Source: Arthrobacter globiformis (GTDB lineage Bacteria; Actinomycetota; Actinomycetes; Actinomycetales; Micrococcaceae). From it: a stretch of 64,000 bases of DNA. Position 1 is the first letter of the stretch; each line of letters begins with the position of its first letter. Positions 58,251 through 64,000 of the stretch are shown piece by piece. The notes beneath the pieces are model-generated. The model searched no databases. It was not told where the DNA came from and worked only from the letters and a program-made list of their open reading frames with translations. A program made the position numbers and the translations under genes. The stretch spans positions 682,001 to 746,000 of the forward strand of contig NZ_JAUSYZ010000001.1 in assembly GCF_030817195.1 (NCBI RefSeq). Direction: 5' to 3'.

Positions 58251-59294
58251 TTAGCTTGCCACAATCAGGGCCGTGGGGGAACCCGCAACAAGGCGCTGAA
58301 GAGGGCCTTCCGGAAGTCCTGTCTGGACGTCCAGGCGGAAGGTGGTGATGTCGTGGGACCGCTCATGGGCCACGTGAAGCCACCCGCCGCGGACCAGGTG
58401 ATGACGGGGCCAGTCACCGCCGCTGGCAAAGTCGCCGAGCGGGCTCAGCACACTGCCCTCTGCTGACGGCGTCACCTCCAGCACGCTGACGCGGTTGGAT
58501 CCCCGCACGCCTACATATGCGAACCGTCCGTCCGCCGACAAGGCGATTTCGGCCGCGGAGTCACCGTCCTTGGCACCGTCGGACGTCGCGGGACTCTGGC
58601 CGACCAGCTCGAACTTCCCCGATGCCGAGGCGGCCCGGGCTGCGAAAACCTCGATGGAGTACTCGGAGACCACAAACACCGTTCCATCGGAGTGCTGCAC
58701 CAGGTGGCGGGGACCGCTGTTCTTCGGAAGCACCACCTCATGGTCCAGCACCAGGCCCGTCGCGGGGACGTGGTTCCACACCCGAAGTAGATCGTGGCCC
58801 AGGTCGGTGGTCATGATCCGGCCGTCAGCGAGTACCAGGCTGGCCTGCGCCCGGCTGGGGCGGTCGTCCCGGTGCGGATCGCTGGAAGGCGCCGCCGGAA
58901 GGCGGCGGGCGATCCCGCCGTCGTCCGTCAGTTCGTACAGCAGCACCTGGCCGTCACCCCAGCAGGCAACAATCAGGAATTTGCCCTGCGGATCGACCGT
59001 GACGTGGCAGGCAGCTTCACCGGCCGCCCAGGGTTCACCGACGGCTTCGAGGCCGAACTCTCCCCGCCGCCGGTACGCCTGGACGGTTTTGGCGTTCTCT
59101 CCGACGGCGTAAACCACCGGCAGTTGCCGGTGCACGGCAACGAACGACGGCGAGTCCGCCTTTGCCGCCGTGCCGCGCCAGGTAAGTGTCCCATCAGCGT
59201 TGGCCGATACGGCCCCGATTCCGGCACCGTGGCCGCCGCTGTCCGCAGTGTAGGAGCCGGTCCAGATGAGCGTGTGGGTTTCGCTGTGGGTCAT
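58251..59294 (-). CDS. Lactonase-family seven-bladed beta-propeller protein
   Basis: A 347-residue protein of the 6-phosphogluconolactonase/YbhE class, built of propeller repeats (IWTGSYTADSGGHGAGIGAV; VDPQGKFLIVACWGDGQVLLYEL; SGPRHLVQHSDGTVFVVSEYSIEVF; ALSADGRFAYVGVRGSNRVSVLEV). There are tandem ATG codons at 59297 and 59294; the second is better spaced from AGGA. Probable substrate is 6-phosphogluconolactone or another sugar lactone, unproven. It is divergent from the PrmC-related gene. Confidence 0.85.
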   Translation of the reverse strand: MTHSETHTLIWTGSYTADSGGHGAGIGAVSANADGTLTWRGTAAKADSPSFVAVHRQLPVVYAVGENAKTVQAYRRRGEFGLEAVGEPWAAGEAACHVTVDPQGKFLIVACWGDGQVLLYELTDDGGIARRLPAAPSSDPHRDDRPSRAQASLVLADGRIMTTDLGHDLLRVWNHVPATGLVLDHEVVLPKNSGPRHLVQHSDGTVFVVSEYSIEVFAARAASASGKFELVGQSPATSDGAKDGDSAAEIALSADGRFAYVGVRGSNRVSVLEVTPSAEGSVLSPLGDFASGGDWPRHHLVRGGWLHVAHERSHDITTFRLDVQTGLPEGPLQRLVAGSPTALIVAS

Positions 59295-59543
59295 CATTAT
59301 ATCCTGCCAATAATTGCCGGAATCGGCGTCGGATAACATGGATTTTTGCAGAGCCGATTCGACTGCCGGGCACGTTTGGAAGTGCCTGTGCAGGGTTAAT
59401 AATGTGCCGATTCGGTACTACCGGGAGGTGAGAACAATTCACGCAATGCCAGCTTGGGTTCTTCCTGCCCGCCGCCCTACCGACCGCCAAGGTTAGGCGG
59501 ACGTATGCACGGAGCGCCCATCATTCAACCGAAGGACGCCTCC

Positions 59544-60356
59544 ATGCCTGTTCAATCACCGCTTTCCCGCTCCACCGTCATCAGCAGACTGCGCGCCGCC
59601 GGCTGTGTCTTTGCCGAGGACGAAGCGGACCTCCTCCTTTCTGCCAGCCTGGCCCCCAATGAGCTGCTCAACGCCGTGCAGCGGCGAGTCGATGGGTTTC
59701 CGCTGGAGCATATTCTCGGCTGGGCCGAGTTTTGCTGTTTGCGGATCAGGGTCGAGCCAGGCGTTTTTGTGCCGCGCCGCCGGACGGAACTGCTGGTCTG
59801 CGAGGCTGCCGCGCTCCTTGGCGCAGCGTCCACAGGCTCACCGCCGTCGACCCCTCCGGTTGTTGTAGACCTGTGTTGCGGCTCCGGAGCAGTAGGTACC
59901 GCGTTGGCGGCCCTCGTGCCCGGCATTGAGGTGCACGCCTCCGACGTCGACCCTGCTGCGGTGCGTTGCGCCGGCCTCAACATCGTGCCGGTGGGCGGTG
60001 CGGTCCACGAGGGCGACCTCTACTCGGCGCTGCCGGCCCGGCTCAGGGGCAACGTTGAGATCCTGGCGGTAAATGCGCCGTATGTGCCCACCGCTTCAAT
60101 CAGCAGCATGCCCCATGAAGCCCGCGTGCACGAGCCACGGGTGTCGCTCGACGGAGGACCCGACGGGCTCGACATCCAGCGCCGTGTCATCGCAGAAGCA
60201 GCCGTGTGGCTCAGCCCCGGCGGGCACCTTCTCATCGAAACGAGCCGGCGGCAGGCTCCCGTTACTGCAGCGGCCATGATCAGTGGGGGACTGAGCCCGC
60301 GGATCGCCACGTCAGCCGAACTGGACGCGACAGCGGTGATTGGGAAGCTGTTGTAG
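59544..60356 (+). CDS. PrmC/HemK-related protein N5-glutamine methyltransferase
   Basis: A 270-residue SAM-dependent methyltransferase with an N-terminal helical domain, the SAM-binding VVDLCCGSGAVGTALA and a substrate motif NAPYVPT in place of the NPPY of true PrmC. This variant is known from a PrmC-related actinobacterial group whose substrate is undefined. The ATG at 59544 is preceded by AAGGACG; the frame is open to 59454 without family sequence. No release-factor gene (prfA) is adjacent, which also argues against it being the housekeeping PrmC. Confidence 0.85.
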   Translation: MPVQSPLSRSTVISRLRAAGCVFAEDEADLLLSASLAPNELLNAVQRRVDGFPLEHILGWAEFCCLRIRVEPGVFVPRRRTELLVCEAAALLGAASTGSPPSTPPVVVDLCCGSGAVGTALAALVPGIEVHASDVDPAAVRCAGLNIVPVGGAVHEGDLYSALPARLRGNVEILAVNAPYVPTASISSMPHEARVHEPRVSLDGGPDGLDIQRRVIAEAAVWLSPGGHLLIETSRRQAPVTAAAMISGGLSPRIATSAELDATAVIGKLL

Positions 60357-60735
60357 GTCGCGCTGCTTCCAGGTCAGGTATTGCCAGCGCCGGGACGCTT
60401 CGCTGGCTGACGCCAGGGCGGCCGTTCCGGCGCGGCGGTGGAAACGGGGCGTGCGGTGGCAAAAGCGGAGCCGGGCCCGGCTAAGCCCGGCGGCAGCACC
60501 GCCGTCGGACGAAGATGCGTCCGCAACGGCGGTGCCCGATCCGGCAGAAGCCGGACGTCCGGAAGCGGGGATGCCATGCAGCAGGGCGGCAGTCAGGCCG
60601 GGCAGTGTTGCCCGGCCTGACATACTGTCTGCGTTTTCCCCGGTGGCTTCCATAGAAAAAACATTGTCAGAGGGGTCTGACATTTTGTTTTTTGCCCACA
60701 CCCGGGATGCAGGCTCAAGCAGCCAACTCTGGGAG
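60357..60735. other. Intergenic region without a supported gene
   Basis: 379 nt with open frames on both strands, but none has a ribosome site plus recognisable domain. It contains small inverted repeats (GCCCGGC / GCCGGGC, and CGGCAGCACCGCCG) and an AT-richer patch at 60650-60695. Nothing further is identified. Confidence 0.4.
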
Positions 60736-61218
60736 TTACTGCTTGTCCGGATTTACATTCGTGGCGGCGCCGGCGGGAGTGGCTCCGCCCTCGTCCGACC
60801 AATCCTTCCCCGTGCTGTCGTTGAGTGCCGGATCGGACTCCACATCCGAGGTTCCGAGGTTGACCGTATCCGGGTGGGTGCTGTGGGCGGGCACGTGGCC
60901 GCTGTCTGCCGAGGTACCGGCTGCAGACGCAGTGCCGGCAGAAGCGGTGCCGGCGTCACCCGGCTTCGGCGTATCGTGGTGCATGGCCGAGCTGAGGACA
61001 GTTCCTGCCCGGCGCGCGGCTTCGGCCAGCTGGTCACCGACCTCAGGGGCCTTTTCCTTGACGGCTTCAGTTGCTGCCGTCACCTTGTCCTGGACCGGCT
61101 TGCTGTCCCAGATGCCTGCGGCCCGTGCTTTGAGCTTGTCGTAAGCTGCCCGGCCGGACCTGGATCCGAGCACGTAGCCTGCAGCGATTCCGGCGCCGAA
61201 GAGAAGCTTGGATTTCAT
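60736..61218 (-). CDS. YtxH-like small membrane-anchored protein
   Basis: A 160-residue protein. The N-terminal glycine-rich membrane segment (MKSKLLFGAGIAAGYVLGSRSGRAAYDKLK) is typical of YtxH-type stress proteins. It is followed by an amphipathic helix (VQDKVTAATEAVKEKAPEVGDQLAEAARRA) and a disordered Ala/Gly/Ser/Thr-rich tail. The start has AGGAGA upstream. A role at the membrane under stress is only suggested by the family. Confidence 0.78.
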   Translation of the reverse strand: MKSKLLFGAGIAAGYVLGSRSGRAAYDKLKARAAGIWDSKPVQDKVTAATEAVKEKAPEVGDQLAEAARRAGTVLSSAMHHDTPKPGDAGTASAGTASAAGTSADSGHVPAHSTHPDTVNLGTSDVESDPALNDSTGKDWSDEGGATPAGAATNVNPDKQ

Positions 61219-61280
61219 GATGATCTCCTACTCGTGAGGGGGATCTGTACGAATTAATTCGGCCCGGTGGGCCTGGGGTG

Positions 61281-61317
61281 GGAAACCGGCTCCGGGAACT
61301 TTCCCGGAGCCGGTTCC
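61281..61317 (-). terminator. Terminator after the GlsB-type gene
   Basis: GGAA-CCGGCTCCGGGAA and TTCCCGGAGCCGG-TTCC form a stem of about 13 bp with a very short loop, 14 nt beyond the stop of the minus-strand small membrane protein. Confidence 0.7.
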
Positions 61318-61330
61318 GGCACTGTTCGGC

Positions 61331-61594
61331 CTAGTGGGCCGAGCGCTTGGTAATCATGCCGTAGACCAGCAGGACGATAAGTGCGCCACCGATCGCCAGC
61401 AGCCATGTGGACAGCGAGAAGAACTCGTTGATACCCACATTGAAGAGCGCGCTGCCGATGAAGCCGCCGAGAATCGCGCCGACCACACCGAGCAGAAGCG
61501 TGATGAAGATGCCGCCGCCCTGCCGGCCGGGGAGGATGGCCTTAGCAATGGCTCCAGCAATGAGGCCCAGAATCAGAAATGCAAAAAAACCCAT
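61331..61594 (-). CDS. GlsB/YeaQ/YmgE-family stress-response membrane protein
   Basis: An 87-residue protein with three hydrophobic segments. It shows the family pattern FAFLILGLIAGAIAKAILPG, GGGIFITLLLGVVGAILGGFIG and a third helix LLAIGGALIVLLVYG. GAAGGAAC precedes the ATG. These are often called transglycosylase-associated proteins; function is poorly defined. It is a neighbour of the YtxH-like gene on the same strand but separated by a terminator. Confidence 0.9.
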   Translation of the reverse strand: MGFFAFLILGLIAGAIAKAILPGRQGGGIFITLLLGVVGAILGGFIGSALFNVGINEFFSLSTWLLAIGGALIVLLVYGMITKRSAH

Positions 61595-61741
61595 TTTTTA
61601 TCGTTCCTTCTTCAGCTAAAGGAGTTACCCGGATTGCCGGGTACGCTTCGTCCTTCTCCCCAATACTAAACATGCTTACTATTTTTCTTCCAGTCGCCCT
61701 CCGGTAAGGAGCGGCCGACAAAGCAAACGCCCGACCGGGCG

Positions 61742-62572
61742 TCAGTGGCCCTGGACGTCGGAATTGACGCCCGCCTCGGGCCCCTCATCGAGGGTGCTAA
61801 TAGCGGTCAGGTCCTCCTCATCCAACGCGAAATCGAAGACGTCAATGTTCTCCGTCATCCGCTGCGGATCGGCGGACTTGGGGATGGCCACCAGCCCCTG
61901 CTGGACGTGCCAGCGCAGCACCACCTGGCTCACCGTCCGCCCATGTTTGCTGGCGATTCGGCTCAGAACGGGCGCGGACAGGAGGCCCGATCCTGCACCC
62001 AGCGGGCTGTACGATTCGGTGGCGATCCCGTGCCGCTCGTTGTAGGCGCAGTCCGCGGAGCGGGTCACGGACGGGTTGAGCTGGATCTGGTTCACGGCCG
62101 GTACAACGTCGGTCTCCCACATGAGCTTTTCCAGGTGGGCGGGCTTGAAGTTGGATACGCCGATCGACCGGACTTTCCCTTCGGCCTGCAGCCGCTCAAA
62201 GGTCTTCCATGTGGAGATGAAATCTCCGCGGCGGGGGAGCGGCCAGTGGATCAGCAGCAAGTCCACATAGTCCAGGTTCAGGCGCTTCAGCGCGCCTTCA
62301 AGGCCGGCCACGGCCAGATCCCCACCCTGGAATTCCCCGTCCAGCTTGGTGGTGATGAAGAACTCCGCCCGGTCCAGGCCGCTGGCTCGGATTCCGGATC
62401 CGACGCCGGCCTCGTTCCCGTATCGCACGGCCGTATCGATATGCCGGTACCCGGCTTCCGCAGCCCGTACGACGGCGTCACTCACCTCCCGGTCATTCAG
62501 CGGCCAGGTGCCAAGGCCGATTTGGGGTATCCGGTTGCCGTCGTTCAGCTCGATGACTGGTGCGAGTGCCAT
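61742..62572 (-). CDS. Aldo/keto reductase
   Basis: A 276-residue NADPH-dependent oxidoreductase of the AKR5-like type (2,5-diketo-gluconate reductase class). The catalytic tetrad is recognisable: Asp and Tyr in HIDTAVRYGNE, Lys in FFITTKLDGE and His in LLLIHWPLP. The C-terminal cofactor-binding IPKSADPQRMTENIDVFDF is also present. Length is normal. The substrate is unknown. It stands alone, divergent from the CDP-alcohol phosphatidyltransferase. Confidence 0.93.
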   Translation of the reverse strand: MALAPVIELNDGNRIPQIGLGTWPLNDREVSDAVVRAAEAGYRHIDTAVRYGNEAGVGSGIRASGLDRAEFFITTKLDGEFQGGDLAVAGLEGALKRLNLDYVDLLLIHWPLPRRGDFISTWKTFERLQAEGKVRSIGVSNFKPAHLEKLMWETDVVPAVNQIQLNPSVTRSADCAYNERHGIATESYSPLGAGSGLLSAPVLSRIASKHGRTVSQVVLRWHVQQGLVAIPKSADPQRMTENIDVFDFALDEEDLTAISTLDEGPEAGVNSDVQGH

Positions 62573-62708
62573 GCGGAAGAGTCTTTCCTATCGGGGGCTG
62601 TTTGCCCAGACCCCGGTTGCCGGCTTGAGCGCCCGTGTTGCTATCTTCCGAGGTCAGCCCGGGAATGCTTACGGGCCGCCTGTTGTTACGATGAGCGCAG
62701 GGAGGCAC

Positions 62709-63455
62709 ATGCAGGTCTTGCTCGGTAGGCGCGCTCTGGTGGACGTAGCCGTTGCCATGGCTGCTTTCCTTGTGTCCGGGACTTGGCTCCTGACCGCTAC
62801 GGGTGCCGGGGCACCGCACTTCCTTGCCGCGATAGGTGCCGGGGTGGCGGTAGTGGGAAATGCTGCGGCTTCCGTGGTCAACCGCAAACCCCGGCTGACC
62901 ACGGCCGCGGACCGCATTACCCTGATTCGTGCTGTCCTGGTGGCGTGCTGTGCGGCGGCAACGGTTCCGCCGTTGTTCAGCGGAAACGGACCCGGCATAC
63001 CGGTGGTCGTGCTGGGTGCGGCGGCTTTTCTTCTTGACGCGGTGGACGGGGCCGTTGCACGGCGGTTTGCCTGCGTGAGCCCCGCGGGAGGTCGGCTGGA
63101 CGTCCAGACCGACGCAGCGCTGGTCCTCGTGCTGTCGTGCGCAGCTGCACCTGTGGTCGGTCCCTGGGTGCTGGCCATCGGACTCATGTGGTACGCCTTC
63201 GTTGCCGCCGGATGGATCAGGCCTGAACTGAAACGAATGCTGCCCGTTAAAAGACTGCGCAAGGTTATCGGCGCCTACCAGCCCTTCGCCCTGCTGCTGG
63301 CACTCACGCCCGGAACACCCGGTGGAATCGGCATGGCTGCCGTTGTCCTGGCGCTCGCGGCGCTGGTGGCCTCGTTTGGCCGGGACGTCGTCGAACTGGA
63401 GCAAGGCCACCGCAAGTTGACCGGCCGCCACTCCAGGACTGAATTGGTGAACTGA
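62709..63455 (+). CDS. CDP-alcohol phosphatidyltransferase family protein
   Basis: A 248-residue membrane enzyme carrying the complete family signature D-x2-DG-x2-AR-x8-G-x3-D-x3-D (DAVDGAVARRFACVSPAG, then GRLDVQTD), with about six hydrophobic segments. These enzymes join CDP-diacylglycerol or a CDP-linked alcohol to an alcohol acceptor in phospholipid or compatible-solute synthesis. The acceptor is unknown. ATG 62709 has GGAGG close upstream; ATG 62691 in frame is an alternative without a ribosome site. It stands alone between the reductase and a small hypothetical protein. Confidence 0.88.
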   Translation: MQVLLGRRALVDVAVAMAAFLVSGTWLLTATGAGAPHFLAAIGAGVAVVGNAAASVVNRKPRLTTAADRITLIRAVLVACCAAATVPPLFSGNGPGIPVVVLGAAAFLLDAVDGAVARRFACVSPAGGRLDVQTDAALVLVLSCAAAPVVGPWVLAIGLMWYAFVAAGWIRPELKRMLPVKRLRKVIGAYQPFALLLALTPGTPGGIGMAAVVLALAALVASFGRDVVELEQGHRKLTGRHSRTELVN

Positions 63456-63589
63456 CGGCTACTGGTGAACTGACGACGCCGGCCCCTGCCGACGGGCTTG
63501 GTGCTCTGGACTAACCATGGCGGCGCTGGTAATCCTTGGAGTGGCCTGGCCGGAAAAGTCGGCCCTTCCAACAGCTAAGGATCCAGACC

Positions 63590-63799
63590 ATGAGCGAAAC
63601 GCCCGCCGATCCGGAGCAGAACCCGACGGACCAGCCCGAGGGAGGTTCACCCAAGGGATTCCCGTTCGACCCCAGCCAGGACCCGCCCCTGGAGGAGCCG
63701 GCAGTTCCGCACCAGGACACCCCGGGGCCACCCACCGGACGGGACGGCGAACCTGATGAGCCGGCGCTGGAGGATCCACAGCGGCCGCCCTCCCGCTAG
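63590..63799 (+). CDS. Small acidic, proline-rich protein of unknown function
   Basis: 69 residues, nearly all Pro, Glu, Asp, Gln and Gly (MSETPADPEQNPTDQPEGG to LEDPQRPPSR). It is intrinsically disordered with no hydrophobic segment. AAGGA lies 10 nt before the ATG. No family recognised; kept because the start signal is reasonable and no larger gene competes. Confidence 0.5.
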   Translation: MSETPADPEQNPTDQPEGGSPKGFPFDPSQDPPLEEPAVPHQDTPGPPTGRDGEPDEPALEDPQRPPSR

Positions 63800-63840
63800 C
63801 AACTGCCCCCTAGCAACCGCCCGCGAGCAACCGCCCGCGC
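63796..63840 (+). repeat. Short direct repeats
   Basis: Three imperfect copies of a 14-15 nt unit (TAGCAACTGCCCCC, TAGCAACCGCCCGCG, AGCAACCGCCCGCG) directly after the small disordered protein gene. No function apparent. Confidence 0.6.
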
Positions 63841-63975
63841 CCCGGCGCTGGCCTGTGCTGATGCCCAGCCGGAGGGAAGGATTCTAGACATTCGTCCATT
63901 GGGCGCGTTTGGCGCGTTTCCTAGCCTTGGAGGAGAACCTCTCCCAGCCCTCCGACCCAAGGATGACCTTCAACG

Positions 63976-64000
63976 ATGAAACGCATCGCACTGCTTCGGG
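63976..64000 (+). CDS. 5' end of a gene cut by the window edge
   Basis: ATG followed by AAACGCATCGCACTGCTTCG (MKRIALLR), with AAGGA 13 nt upstream. The basic-then-hydrophobic start would suit an exported protein, but only eight codons are visible. A GGCGCGTTT direct repeat lies about 70 nt upstream. Confidence 0.35.

Noticed and set aside
60340..61257. A 305-codon + strand frame over the YtxH-like gene
   Set aside because: Arg/Ala/Pro-rich translation with no start signal; the minus-strand YtxH-like protein has a convincing membrane segment and ribosome site.

Overview
The window is high-GC chromosomal DNA from an actinobacterium, most likely a soil member of the Micrococcaceae (Arthrobacter, Pseudarthrobacter or Paenarthrobacter). 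The grounds are the base composition, frequent GTG/TTG starts, an actinobacterial-type PHO box, a copper amine oxidase whose catalytic residues fall at exactly the positions of the Arthrobacter globiformis phenylethylamine oxidase, and a dispersed palindromic repeat of a type I associate with Arthrobacter. No rRNA, CRISPR array, prophage or replication origin was seen. There is one IS481-type insertion sequence and one tRNA gene.

Left part (1-20.9 kb): aromatic and nitrogen catabolism. A minus-strand operon (FAH-RraA fusion, GntR regulator, hpaE, hpaD, the last cut by the window edge) encodes meta-cleavage of homoprotocatechuate. A MobA-like flavoprotein hydroxylase is transcribed divergently from a shared regulatory region with several palindromes. 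Then follow an APC permease, an AmiS/UreI channel (apparently frameshifted), glutamate dehydrogenase, an AraC regulator, a D-threonine aldolase-like enzyme and a TetR regulator divergent from a copper amine oxidase. The amine oxidase could feed phenylethylamine or tyramine into the hpa pathway. After it come a small membrane protein, a double-length Lrp/AsnC regulator, an amidase, a divergent pair of membrane proteins (DUF5058 type plus partner) and a frameshifted flavin reductase.

Middle (20.9-43.2 kb): pstSCAB preceded by a PHO box, a DUF47/PiT phosphate transporter pair, an unexplained structured element near 27.15 kb, tRNA-Lys, and a hemA whose reading frame runs antisense through the tRNA. 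A LacI regulator and a cysteine hydrolase come next, then the urease operon ureABCEFGD with a nickel transporter at its end. Two palindromic repeats lie in or next to the 5' ends of ureF and ureD. A TetR regulator is divergent from a permease/amidohydrolase pair, and the 3' end of that pair carries the IS481-type element.

Right part (43.2-64 kb): sugar polymers. The fructose/fructan locus has a PfkB sugar kinase, an FrcBCA-type ABC importer, a LacI regulator and a large secreted GH32 fructan hydrolase. Near-identical LacI-type palindromes lie 34 nt upstream of both the importer operon and the hydrolase. A maltodextrin pair (malQ and a secreted GH13 enzyme with an X25-like end) carries a second type of LacI palindrome. 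The remainder is a lactonase-family propeller, a PrmC-related methyltransferase, two small stress-type proteins, an aldo/keto reductase, a CDP-alcohol phosphatidyltransferase and a small disordered protein.

Three genes (AmiS/UreI, flavin reductase, small lipoprotein) each need removal of one base from a short homopolymer or GC run to give the expected protein. This points to either pseudogenes or residual indel errors in the assembly.
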